Positions 6,660 through 15,352 of a stretch of DNA of 17,744 bases are shown piece by piece (positions within the stretch are counted from its first letter, which is position 1; the number at the start of each line of letters is the position of its first letter). A program made the translations under genes and the position numbers. The notes under the pieces were generated by a model, which saw only the letters and a list, made by a program, of their open reading frames with translations, was not told the origin of the DNA and ran no database searches. Source of the stretch: an uncultured Ruminococcus sp. (GTDB lineage Bacteria; Bacillota_A; Clostridia; RUG12999). The stretch covers positions 1 to 17,744 of the forward strand of contig CACZTG010000016.1 in the NCBI GenBank assembly GCA_902783995.1, read 5' to 3'.

Positions 6660-7385
6660 ATGATAACTGTGCTGCTTGCCTCCGTATGGGGCTTTCTCAC
6701 AAACAATATTGTCTTCTTTGCCTGTTACATAGGCTCAGGAAATACCTTTCCGCCGCCGCTTTCAAAAACCGAAGAAGCAAGGCTTATAACCATGCTTGAC
6801 AGCGGCAGTAAAGAAGCCCGCGACAAGCTTATCGAGCATAACCTGCGGCTTGTCGCTCATATCGCGAAAAAATACACCGTAAACGGTCACGATGCCGATG
6901 ATTTACTTTCAATCGGAACAATCGGGCTTATTAAAGGTGTGTCAAATTTCAGCTCCGCAAAAAAGACAAAGCTAAGCACGTTTCTTGCCAAATGCATACA
7001 AAACGAAATCCTTATGTATCTGCGTTCAGGCAAAAAACTGCGGCATGAAATTCTTTTAAGCAACGCTTTGAGCGGTGATTCCGAAGGAAACGAGCTCACC
7101 TTCAGCGATATTATTTCCGATGAAGACGAATCCGTAATAAATGAGGTCGCGCACAATCTTCGTTTAAAGGCGCTTTATGATAAAATAGGCGACGTACTGA
7201 CAGAGCGCGAGGTTTACATAATATCACGCAGATACGGACTTTTCGGCTGTGTGGAGCAAACACAGAATGAAATTGCCGAAAGCCTTGATATAAGCCGTTC
7301 ATATGTATCGAGAATTGAAAAAAAAGCAATTGAAAAGCTTCGGGAAGCTCTTGGTATTGAGCTTCCCGAAGCAAAATCCGAATGA
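6660..7385 (+). CDS. sigK: Sporulation sigma factor sigma-K (pro-form)
   Basis: A 241-residue sigma-70 family protein, the length of Bacillus subtilis pro-sigma-K, which directs late gene expression in the mother cell. The first 22 or so residues (MITVLLASVWGFLTNNIVFF) form a hydrophobic pro-sequence, followed by YIGSGNTFPPPLS, which aligns with the Bacillus processing region. Removal by a SpoIVFB-like membrane protease is therefore expected. Region 2 is clear (IEHNLRLVAHIAKKY, DLLSIGTIGLIKGV), and region 4 ends with a helix-turn-helix (TQNEIAESLDISRSYVSRIE). ATG 6660 is chosen over an in-frame TTG at 6588 because GGGGTGAT sits 3-11 bp upstream and the protein then matches the family. The gene is uninterrupted, with no skin-type element. 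It is the only plus-strand gene here. Confidence 0.93.
   Translation: MITVLLASVWGFLTNNIVFFACYIGSGNTFPPPLSKTEEARLITMLDSGSKEARDKLIEHNLRLVAHIAKKYTVNGHDADDLLSIGTIGLIKGVSNFSSAKKTKLSTFLAKCIQNEILMYLRSGKKLRHEILLSNALSGDSEGNELTFSDIISDEDESVINEVAHNLRLKALYDKIGDVLTEREVYIISRRYGLFGCVEQTQNEIAESLDISRSYVSRIEKKAIEKLREALGIELPEAKSE
7337..7372 (-). terminator. Strong hairpin inside the sigK 3' end, oriented as terminator for the minus-strand surface operon
   Basis: A perfect 14-bp inverted repeat (GCTTCGGGAAGCTC and its complement) with an 8-nt loop. On the minus strand it is followed by TTTTCAATTGC and then eight T; on the plus strand by GCAAAATCC, with no T-run. It therefore fits an intrinsic terminator for the operon ending at 7434, about 60 bp beyond that stop, while lying inside the codons for the last residues of SigK. 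Confidence 0.65.
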
Positions 7386-7390
7386 TACGT

Positions 7391-7411
7391 CGGGCGGCAG
7401 ATTGCCGCCCG
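7391..7411. terminator. Stable GC hairpin between convergent genes
   Basis: CGGGCGGCA and TGCCGCCCG form a perfect 9-bp stem with a 3-nt loop, 5 bp after the sigK stop and 22 bp from the minus-strand stop at 7434. On the plus strand it is followed by AAAAACTTTTCATT, a poor T-tract; on the minus strand by ACGTATC. It probably helps end or protect the sigK transcript, but it is not a textbook terminator in either direction. Confidence 0.45.
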
Positions 7412-7433
7412 AAAAACTTTTCATTCGTGCTGA

Positions 7434-10355
7434 CTATTTTTTATTTACCATAATTACAAGCTTAATTGAATTACCGTTAGCTTCTCCCAGGTAAAATTTC
7501 GTGGCTTTTTCGTAGCCGTACTCTTTTGCTCCCCTTAAATCGTTTGCCGAGCCGACTTCCGCGGTAAACTTACCTGTCGATTCGTCAATTGTTACCGTAG
7601 TCGCTCCCTGCTGGAATACGTTTGTATTTGTTGTCCAGTGAATAATTCTTTGAGTAGCGCGCTTGTTATCGGGACGTTCCTCACCGTATTGAAGTACTAC
7701 CATTCTGTTTTTGTTTTCAAAAGAAAATACTTCATAAGTTGTATGATAATTACCACCGGATTCCTTGGATTCGGGAATATCCACACTGCAATCCGCATTC
7801 ATAATATCATATACGTTTGTAAGATATTCCACTGCGTCAATTTTCTTATTAAAGCCGTAAAGCTTAATTATGTCGCCCTTTTTAAGTCCGTTAAACGCTC
7901 CTTCCTTGCCTTCCGTATAAACCGATTTTCCAAATCCGCTTGCCGTTTCAATGGCCTTACAGGTCGTCTCGTCATCATTAAGAATATTGGTAATGTTCTC
8001 AACAATTACATAGGGTTTATCAAGCAGTGTAGATGCATGACTTTCATATGCGACAATTATTTCGGGGGTTAAATCCACATCGGTATCAAACACATCAATA
8101 ATTTTGTTTGTATCGTCCGGAGCCCATTGTTTCATTATCGTATAATCATCATCATCAAAGGTTTCCTCTCCCGGCACTGTGAAAATAATCTTCGGTGTAC
8201 CGTACAAAGCGGTTGTTACACTTCTTATCTGCCCGTCAACCTTTTTATCAAAAGCCGTGTAAAGAGAGTAACCGAAATACGCTCTTGAACCAAACGTTGC
8301 CCTTGGATGTACTCTCCTCAAATGGTCCTCCTCATATCCGTCCGCAACGCCCGTTTCGGCGGTTACGGTCTGAATACTCGATACAAGCCCGTCACTGTTC
8401 AACTTATACTTTATAAGCTGTGACATTGTAAATGCGGGGTCAAGCAGCTTTGCCGATTTTTCAAGTTCCTGATAAACAAGCTTGGCGTCAGTATATTTTT
8501 TGCCGTTTATTTTTACGTTTTCGGCAAAGTTGTACCATTTTATATTTCCTTTAACATCCATAAGCTTTCCTTCGAGAACTTTTTTATTTACGGAAGCAAG
8601 TATAAGATATCCGTATTCAAAATCGGTTTCCTGCTTACTGTCCGCAACAACTGCCGCTTTACCGTCAAAATCAAGCCATACTGTTCCGTAATCACTGATT
8701 TTAAGGCTCTTTGTGTAATATTCAAAATAATTGTCCACCGATGCGTCAAAAGATGTTTTTCCTACGGTCACTTCGCTTATTCCGTTTTTTTCCTCCGCCA
8801 TTGATGTTATATAACCGTCAAAGCTTACGCCGTTTATATATATTCTTACATAGCTCGCGTCACTATCCATAACATAATGACTGCCGCTTTTGCTCATTTT
8901 GTCGGTAAATACGCTTATAAGCGTGTTTGTCGGAATGGGCGGAAGCGAATAAACCTTAATTGCGTTTCCGTCCGCATCGTATGAGGTTTTTACCGAAAGC
9001 GTACCTATATCAATCTTCCCTGCGCTGTCATAAAGCTCAAAGTTAATATCTTCCATATCAAACTGCAATATCTCCGCTCCGAAATCAGGTATTACGGTAA
9101 GCTTGGAATCATCAATTTTAAGCGATTTTACAAACAAATTGAAAAACTCGTTCACAAAAACGGTGCTGTAATTTTTATCTCCGACTCCGACAAGCTTTAT
9201 AAAACCGTTACGGGGCTTAAAATCATCTTCACCGTACCTTATTTTCCTTATATTATTGTAAATAAGGTCGTGGTCAGCCGTAACTTTAGCAGTTCTTGTG
9301 CGTCCGTCCTTTTCGTGATAAGTCAGCACATAATTTTCAAACGAAACTATGTCGTCCGCCCTTACCGTAAGCTCAAAATTGTTATCTGTTTTCTGTACAA
9401 AAAAGACCTCGTCACGCTTTTCGTTTTCTTTTACGTAATATTTAACCTCATAGCTTAAAAGGTTATATATGTTTGAAACCGAACAAGCAAATATCTGATT
9501 ATCTATCTTTACGTTTCCTTCCGCCACCGCTTCATCGGAGCCTATACCCGACAGGTCGGTTGCTCTTACAGTGCCTGTATCGTAATAAACATCAAAAAAA
9601 TGATAAAGCGCGGTATCCTGTTTTGCGTAGCTTGTGTTGCCGTTAGTTATTGAAGTTACCTCCATAACATCTGTATGCAGGCAGTTATATACAAGCGTTC
9701 CGGCGTCTTTTCTTGTCATAAATTCGGTATAGCTTGCGCCTACTCCGCTTAAAATTTTAAGCTTTGTTGCCTGCTGAATATATCCCATCGGATAACCTCC
9801 GTTACCTTCACAAAGCGCACCGTATCCCATAACACGAAGTACCATTGCAATTGCCTCGGAGGTGCTTACGGGATTGTCCGGACGAAACGTGCCGTCGTTA
9901 TAACCCACAACAAGACCAAGCTTGTAACCGCTAAATATTTCCTTGTAAAAAATATTGCTTTCGTCAATATCGTAAAAAATCTGCTCCGTCGGCTCAGTCA
10001 GGTCGGCATTCATCATTCGAAGCACCGTTGTTACAAACTCCGCCCTTGTAATGCTCTTATCGGGATTAAAATTACCCTCCGTATCACCCTTCATTATTCC
10101 GAGAGTCTTTAAAAGAGCGAGCCTTGATGCAAGCGGTTCCTCTTTAACGTCCGCATATCCGCCCTCCGCGTGCTGCGTTTCTATCGTTTCCATAATATCA
10201 ACGGCGCCATATGTCGAATAGTCCGTAATAGCGTTAATTTCACCTATTCCCGCCTCTGCAAGAGCTTCATCATCTGCTGCAAGCGCGTTCGGCATCAGCA
10301 TAAGTGCGAAAGTCAAAAATATACCGACTGTTCTCAAAATTTTCTTATTTTTCAT
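7434..10355 (-). CDS. 973-residue surface protein with N-terminal SLH domains; remainder unknown
   Basis: An exported protein with a signal peptide (about residues 1-27, MKNKKILRTV then a hydrophobic stretch ending ALA). Three SLH domains lie at roughly 75-117, 127-178 and 185-230 (DGTFRPDNPVSTSEAIAMVL is the clearest). SLH domains bind secondary cell-wall polymers, so it should sit on the cell surface or in the S-layer. Residues from about 240 to 973 are beta-rich, Lys/Asp-rich and contain no catalytic motif I recognise. Large SLH proteins of this general form are common in uncultured Clostridia beside carbohydrate-active enzymes. It is the last gene of the four-gene operon, 22 bp after the GH-SLH gene, with GAAAGGAAAGG before ATG 10355. 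An S-layer structural role or a glycan-binding role are both possible. Confidence 0.8.
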   Translation of the reverse strand: MKNKKILRTVGIFLTFALMLMPNALAADDEALAEAGIGEINAITDYSTYGAVDIMETIETQHAEGGYADVKEEPLASRLALLKTLGIMKGDTEGNFNPDKSITRAEFVTTVLRMMNADLTEPTEQIFYDIDESNIFYKEIFSGYKLGLVVGYNDGTFRPDNPVSTSEAIAMVLRVMGYGALCEGNGGYPMGYIQQATKLKILSGVGASYTEFMTRKDAGTLVYNCLHTDVMEVTSITNGNTSYAKQDTALYHFFDVYYDTGTVRATDLSGIGSDEAVAEGNVKIDNQIFACSVSNIYNLLSYEVKYYVKENEKRDEVFFVQKTDNNFELTVRADDIVSFENYVLTYHEKDGRTRTAKVTADHDLIYNNIRKIRYGEDDFKPRNGFIKLVGVGDKNYSTVFVNEFFNLFVKSLKIDDSKLTVIPDFGAEILQFDMEDINFELYDSAGKIDIGTLSVKTSYDADGNAIKVYSLPPIPTNTLISVFTDKMSKSGSHYVMDSDASYVRIYINGVSFDGYITSMAEEKNGISEVTVGKTSFDASVDNYFEYYTKSLKISDYGTVWLDFDGKAAVVADSKQETDFEYGYLILASVNKKVLEGKLMDVKGNIKWYNFAENVKINGKKYTDAKLVYQELEKSAKLLDPAFTMSQLIKYKLNSDGLVSSIQTVTAETGVADGYEEDHLRRVHPRATFGSRAYFGYSLYTAFDKKVDGQIRSVTTALYGTPKIIFTVPGEETFDDDDYTIMKQWAPDDTNKIIDVFDTDVDLTPEIIVAYESHASTLLDKPYVIVENITNILNDDETTCKAIETASGFGKSVYTEGKEGAFNGLKKGDIIKLYGFNKKIDAVEYLTNVYDIMNADCSVDIPESKESGGNYHTTYEVFSFENKNRMVVLQYGEERPDNKRATQRIIHWTTNTNVFQQGATTVTIDESTGKFTAEVGSANDLRGAKEYGYEKATKFYLGEANGNSIKLVIMVNKK

Positions 10356-10377
10356 TTATATCCTTTCCTTTCGTTTA

Positions 10378-12606
10378 TCAGTCTGAAATTCCGAGGCTGC
10401 TTCTGAACCTGTAGATTAAAGAAGCCGCTTCTGCTCTTGTAATGCTTCTTGAAGGATTTGAATCGGAAGCTTCAAAAAGCTTTGTAATAATTTTGTTTTC
10501 AATAGTATAAGCTAAAGCCGATTTCTCATAGCTGCCGATAGCGTCAAACCACGGATAATGTTTTCCGTAATCCTCCGAAACCGAAACATTCGGGTTTCCC
10601 GCCGCTCTGTAAATTACACTCACGGCATCGTTAAGCGATATTTCGCCGTCAGGCAATAACAGCGCGTCACGCCTTATAAAGCCTCTGAGCGCAAGAGTGT
10701 TAATTATCGGATAATACCATTTATCCTTTGTAACATTCGGGAAAATCTGCTCCGTGTTTTCTATCAGCCCGGATTTCAGTCCCTTCTGAAGCATAGCGTA
10801 AAACTCAGCGGCGGTTATTTTCCTGTCGGGCGCAAATATTCCTTCTGCCACGCCGCTTACAACACCGCTTTCACCAAGCAGGTTTATTTCGTTTTCAGCC
10901 CAGTGACCTTTTATATCCTCAAACCTTGTTTCCCCTTCGTACATTACTTCTTCTTCACCCGCGGCTGCAGCTTTTCCGATATTTTTATCGGATTCCAGCA
11001 CAAGACATACCATACTCTTTGCCGGCATATGATAGGTCTTTATATTCTTTTCGTTCTTTTCGGTTTCGGTTATATCAAATATATCCTTTGAAGCCGCAGT
11101 ATATGGGAACGAATAAAGATTGGGCGCGGTATAAACAATTTCCTTTTTTAAAGTATAATTATTCTTAAAATCAAAGGTAAGATTAAGGTCGGTATCGTCT
11201 CTGCGGTTTACCATATAAAGCACAAGTTCTTTGTTGCCCTTAGGCGTCGCAAGTACCGTAAAGCGGCGTCCCGTGCTTTCGGGGTCTGTTATGGCACTGT
11301 CGCTTGTAACCTCGGTTTTTAAAACTCTGTCACCCAAATTTTCCGTATAAATTCTGAACATAGGGGCAAGCGCCGTTTCAACAAGCGTATCATCGCCGTT
11401 TTTTGTCCAGACAGACCATTTGGACCTCGTTTGCGGTGAAACAATTCCGCAGTGATAGGTTGCCATTGTAATATAATCAATCTGACTTATAATATTAAGG
11501 AACTGCGCCGTAGCAAGAGCCGAGCCGAGTGAAATCCTTGATACATAAGTTTTTGTATCCCATTTTCCATGCTCGGTAAAGGCAAGCTTTATGCCATGGT
11601 CGGGACCGAGCTCTTCTTCACAAATCTTCATCATATCGTCAATCCATACATGATTATAGGCAAACTCATAGCCGCTGTAATAAAGATGGAACGCAATTTC
11701 GGGGTAATCCGGTCCCAGCTCTCTTACTATCGGTCTGTTCCACTCGTAAAAACCGACACGGTAAGAGTTGGAGTTTACGTTCGGTATGCATTTAACCTCC
11801 GGAAAAACAGCGTTGATTGCTTCCGCATGAAGTTTAAAAACCTTAATATATCTTTCCGGAATAGAAGTATCTTCAACATCATTTATTGTTTCGGCGTAAT
11901 TTTCATTGCCTATTTCAACGCCGTATAATTTTATCGGATTTTCAATGCCGTAAGCCGCGCGCTTCGCGCCCCATTCGGTGCTTTTATCATCCAGACAGAA
12001 GTGCAGAAAATCCACATTATCCTGAGGATCTACATAAAAACTCAAACAAAACAAAAATTCCGCTTCGGGATTGTTTAAAAGCGTCTGCTTTATAAACTCA
12101 ACAGGACCGTTTGCAAGAGTACGCACATTCAGCGTTTGATCGGTATAATCGGCAATGCCGTCAAATTTTACACCGTTTACAACCCTTCTCTGATTGACCG
12201 GAGCAAGAAGCTCTTTAAGATTATAAAAATTCGAGCTGCCGCCGCCCCAACGAACAACAGGCTGCTTAAATGTGTTCGGTGCCATTTCAAGCCACTCTTT
12301 TTTAATATTTCCGTCCGCGTCAATCAGCATATCCTCACCGGCACCCGCTTCATACTGCACTCCGAACATTGCCGGAAAATCCTCTCTTATTATAGGCTCG
12401 CTCTCTTCGTCAAGTGATACCACAGCGTCAACCGTTTCTTTAACCTTATCGCTTTCATCAACACGTATAAGCTTTTCAACGGTTGCCGTATCGCCCGCCG
12501 TTATTGCGTCCTCAATTTCGTTTACATCCACCGCAAATGCCGCACTGCTTAAAGACAGGCAAACAAAGGCTGTTAGTGCAACTATCTTTAAAAATTTCTT
12601 CTTCAT
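10378..12606 (-). CDS. Wall-anchored clan GH-A glycoside hydrolase (arabinofuranosidase-like) with C-terminal SLH domains
   Basis: A 742-residue exported enzyme with a signal peptide (about 1-25). A TIM-barrel-type catalytic domain (about 75-430) carries RWGGG (119-123, like the RxPGG motif of GH51), the acid/base motif GNE with E235, FHLYY (306-310), and the presumed nucleophile E345 in LAFTEHGKW. A beta domain (about 440-540) like the GH51 C-terminal domain follows, then three SLH repeats (about 560-742). The layout suggests exo-action on arabinose-type or related sugars at the cell surface, but TEHG is not the usual GH51 DEW motif, so the family and substrate are uncertain. Its ATG abuts the upstream stop (TAAATG) with GAGGAGG before it. 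It is paralogous to the enzyme at 15353-17744. Confidence 0.82.
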   Translation of the reverse strand: MKKKFLKIVALTAFVCLSLSSAAFAVDVNEIEDAITAGDTATVEKLIRVDESDKVKETVDAVVSLDEESEPIIREDFPAMFGVQYEAGAGEDMLIDADGNIKKEWLEMAPNTFKQPVVRWGGGSSNFYNLKELLAPVNQRRVVNGVKFDGIADYTDQTLNVRTLANGPVEFIKQTLLNNPEAEFLFCLSFYVDPQDNVDFLHFCLDDKSTEWGAKRAAYGIENPIKLYGVEIGNENYAETINDVEDTSIPERYIKVFKLHAEAINAVFPEVKCIPNVNSNSYRVGFYEWNRPIVRELGPDYPEIAFHLYYSGYEFAYNHVWIDDMMKICEEELGPDHGIKLAFTEHGKWDTKTYVSRISLGSALATAQFLNIISQIDYITMATYHCGIVSPQTRSKWSVWTKNGDDTLVETALAPMFRIYTENLGDRVLKTEVTSDSAITDPESTGRRFTVLATPKGNKELVLYMVNRRDDTDLNLTFDFKNNYTLKKEIVYTAPNLYSFPYTAASKDIFDITETEKNEKNIKTYHMPAKSMVCLVLESDKNIGKAAAAGEEEVMYEGETRFEDIKGHWAENEINLLGESGVVSGVAEGIFAPDRKITAAEFYAMLQKGLKSGLIENTEQIFPNVTKDKWYYPIINTLALRGFIRRDALLLPDGEISLNDAVSVIYRAAGNPNVSVSEDYGKHYPWFDAIGSYEKSALAYTIENKIITKLFEASDSNPSRSITRAEAASLIYRFRSSLGISD

Positions 12607-15330
12607 TTATTTGCCCTCCTCTGCCATTGTTTTAAATTTTGAAACAAGCGTCATTGCTTCCGCTCTTGTAGCTTTGCCGCGAGGCCTGAAGCTTCCGTCT
12701 CCATAACCCGAAATAAGTCCGAGATTTTTAACGGCAATAACCTGTACATATGCCCAGTCGCTTATTTCACTGTCATCTGTAAACCTCACGCCGGCATTAT
12801 CGTCATTAAAAGACATTCCGATAACCTTACAGGTCCTGTACAAAAACGCCGCCATTTCCTCACGGGTTATCTCGGCATTCGGATTTGCTTTTCCGCCGCT
12901 GCCGAAAAAGATTCCGTTTGCCGCCGCTGTTTTTATCGGGGCGCTGAACCAATCACTATCCGAAACATCAATAAACTCTGTTTCCTCACTTTCCCCCGTA
13001 AGTCCGCAGGCCGAAACAAGGGTTTTTATAAATTCTGCCCTCGATATGTTGCTTAACGGATGAAATCCGCCGTCAGCGTAACCGTTTAATACGCCGGTGC
13101 CTTTAAGGTGACGCACATAAGTATAAAACCAATCTTTTTCCGAAACATCGGTAAATATAGGCGTGTTATCAACAACCGCCGGCTTTGCCGCCTCCTGCAC
13201 AATATCGTTTGATATTGATATTCCTCTGCCGCCTCCGCTGCCTCCGCTGCCGCCGGATGACGTTTTCTTTTCTTTTTTCTCCTCTTCTTCTTTTTTGGGA
13301 GGCACAAAACCGTCAATCGCTTCTTTAAGCTCTTCTGTGCTGTTAATGCTGTTCTTTTTCCCAAGAAGATATGAGCCTATATCCTGCGATTCAAATTTAT
13401 TGAATTTTTCTTCGTCATAACCTATCTCTTGGGCGCATTTCTTTGCTATATCAACCATTGTCTTATAGCCCATTGCGTCTTTAAACGCGCTCATAACGTA
13501 CGCTTCTTTAACAGTGCTCTGCAAATCCGCTTTGTTCAAGAATTCGGCTTTATTTATTACCGCTTCATAGACTTTCCCTTTATAATCGCCGTAATATTCG
13601 TTATCCTTGTTAAAGCCCATTTCATCTTCATATTTGGCAAATACCGCTTCGGCGTCCTCTGCTGTGCCAATACCGTTAAAAGCTCCAACCTTAATTTCCG
13701 TATCGAGAAGCTCCTGAAGCGCGTTTATATCATCAATACCGTCAAGAACTATATCTCCGTAAGTAAGAAGTCTCTTAACATATTTTTTAAACACTTCCGG
13801 CTCATTATCGGCAAGCGCCTGAATTTCCGTGCGGTCAATATCTTTAATGTACGCAAGCATTGTATTTATGTTATCATCATTTATAAGAAAAGCGGCAAGC
13901 GCGTTTTCGTCATCTGCTTCAAGAATACGGTTAAGCTCATCTATTACAGGCTTTTTGTCGGCAAGATATTCGTCTATTGTGCCCTCTTCAAAAGCGGTAT
14001 CAATTTCACCTTTAACCGTAAGGTTGATTTTATATTCCGTCCTTCCTTTTGAAACGGTTATAACGGTATTTCCTCTGTTAATGCCGCTTATTCCGCCATC
14101 CGGGCTAACGGTTGCTGTTTTTTCGTTTTTCGATACCCATGTGTAACTTTCCATATTAATCGTGTTGCCTATTCTCGGAAAAACAGGCTTAAAGTTTTCA
14201 TCTCCTACGCTTAAAACAGCATCTGTTTCGCTGCCTTCAATATCCGTAAGCAAAACAAGCCCGGTTAAATCCACGCCATCCTCAAAAGCGATTCCGGTAT
14301 ATAAAGTTTCATCTCCTAAGTTTACCCACCAACCGTCAGAATCAAACTTAACAGTCTTTTCTGCTGTGCTGCCGTCCTCTGCCGTAAAGCTTATTAAAAG
14401 CATATCGCTTGCCGATGCCGGAACACATATCCTCCTTATTTTTTCAGCATCAAAAGAAGAATAATCCTCTCCGATATTTTTATATAAAACATTCACCGGC
14501 TCAAAATCCGTATATTCCTCAACATTTTCAATTGTGAAATCATCTGTCAGAGATACCTTCACATTACTCGGTTTGGCAGATTCAAGCGTATAGGTGCTTG
14601 AACCGTTTGACTGTGCAAAGCTTACGCCCTTTGCCGTAAACGGATTTGAATCATAATAGCTGCCGCCCGAAATGCAATCGAAATCACCGTATCTTAAACC
14701 GTTGACTGTCCACGATATACTTCCGCCGCTTACAACAATTTCAACATCACCCGACATTATAATTCCGCCACCGTTTGTTGTTGCCGTTGCCGAGTTAAAG
14801 GTTTCCTCCGATAATACGGTTGCTTCAACCGAAGAGCCTCTTAAAATCTTATTAAATGACCAGATATTTTTACTTCCGTCTCCCGAACCGTTGAACCAAA
14901 GAAGATAATAGCTGTGCGTTTCAAAATCATTGGCAAAACGAACGCCGTAGCCTACGTTTGTATCGCTTGAATGAGGTGTTAAATCCCCGTCCTTATCAAA
15001 ATGAAATTTTATACGGTACGTATCACCTATGCCGCTGTAATCGCCGGTATAGCCTATACTCGCAACCCTGTTTCTGTAATTTTGTATAGATGTGCCTATA
15101 CCTGTCATTTCAAGCGCTTCACCGTTCATTCTGCCGTTGACCTTGTTGCTTAAAAGCGAACCGTCCGGCGCAATAACCGCCCAGTTGTCGTTTATTTTTC
15201 CTTCATACCGGAACGTTGTTTCTTCGTAGGTAAAATCGTCATATATTACCGTTTCGGCGGCAAACCCCGGTAAAGCTGTAAAAATCACAGCCTGTGCCAT
15301 AATAAGTAATGCCGTAAATATTTTTCTCAT
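12607..15330 (-). CDS. Non-catalytic surface protein: LamG-like, Ig-like (BIG2), helical region and three SLH domains
   Basis: A 907-residue exported protein with a signal peptide of about 25 residues. Residues about 28-250 form a LamG/concanavalin-like domain, paralogous to one in the upstream enzyme (compare GYTGDYSGIGDTYRIKF with YYGDYAGIGEKYSISV). A BIG2-type Ig fold follows near 385-440 (VSKNEKTATVSPDGGISGI), then a long helical acidic region (about 445-685). A charged EEEEKKEKK plus Gly/Ser linker leads to three SLH domains (about 725-907) with ISRAE, ITREE and ATRAE. No catalytic domain is seen, so it probably binds glycan at the wall. ATG 15330 is used rather than TTG 15336 because AAAGGAA is 7 bp upstream of the ATG. 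The gap to the preceding gene is 22 bp. Confidence 0.82.
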   Translation of the reverse strand: MRKIFTALLIMAQAVIFTALPGFAAETVIYDDFTYEETTFRYEGKINDNWAVIAPDGSLLSNKVNGRMNGEALEMTGIGTSIQNYRNRVASIGYTGDYSGIGDTYRIKFHFDKDGDLTPHSSDTNVGYGVRFANDFETHSYYLLWFNGSGDGSKNIWSFNKILRGSSVEATVLSEETFNSATATTNGGGIIMSGDVEIVVSGGSISWTVNGLRYGDFDCISGGSYYDSNPFTAKGVSFAQSNGSSTYTLESAKPSNVKVSLTDDFTIENVEEYTDFEPVNVLYKNIGEDYSSFDAEKIRRICVPASASDMLLISFTAEDGSTAEKTVKFDSDGWWVNLGDETLYTGIAFEDGVDLTGLVLLTDIEGSETDAVLSVGDENFKPVFPRIGNTINMESYTWVSKNEKTATVSPDGGISGINRGNTVITVSKGRTEYKINLTVKGEIDTAFEEGTIDEYLADKKPVIDELNRILEADDENALAAFLINDDNINTMLAYIKDIDRTEIQALADNEPEVFKKYVKRLLTYGDIVLDGIDDINALQELLDTEIKVGAFNGIGTAEDAEAVFAKYEDEMGFNKDNEYYGDYKGKVYEAVINKAEFLNKADLQSTVKEAYVMSAFKDAMGYKTMVDIAKKCAQEIGYDEEKFNKFESQDIGSYLLGKKNSINSTEELKEAIDGFVPPKKEEEEKKEKKTSSGGSGGSGGGRGISISNDIVQEAAKPAVVDNTPIFTDVSEKDWFYTYVRHLKGTGVLNGYADGGFHPLSNISRAEFIKTLVSACGLTGESEETEFIDVSDSDWFSAPIKTAAANGIFFGSGGKANPNAEITREEMAAFLYRTCKVIGMSFNDDNAGVRFTDDSEISDWAYVQVIAVKNLGLISGYGDGSFRPRGKATRAEAMTLVSKFKTMAEEGK

Positions 15331-15352
15331 AGTCAAATTCCTTTCTTTTAAA

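Noticed and set aside
13230..13260. Short tandem repeats (cctccgctg-like)
   Set aside because: These encode the Gly/Ser linker before the SLH domains; low-complexity coding sequence, not a CRISPR or regulatory repeat.
13429..14052. Plus-strand ORF of 207 codons opposite the LamG-SLH gene
   Set aside because: Shadow of the minus-strand helical region, rich in Phe, Ile, Tyr and Lys as expected from the complement of AT-rich coding DNA.
15331..15336. TTG start at 15336 for the LamG-SLH protein
   Set aside because: Only about 2 bp from the AAAGGAA site; ATG 15330 is properly spaced and begins a normal signal peptide.
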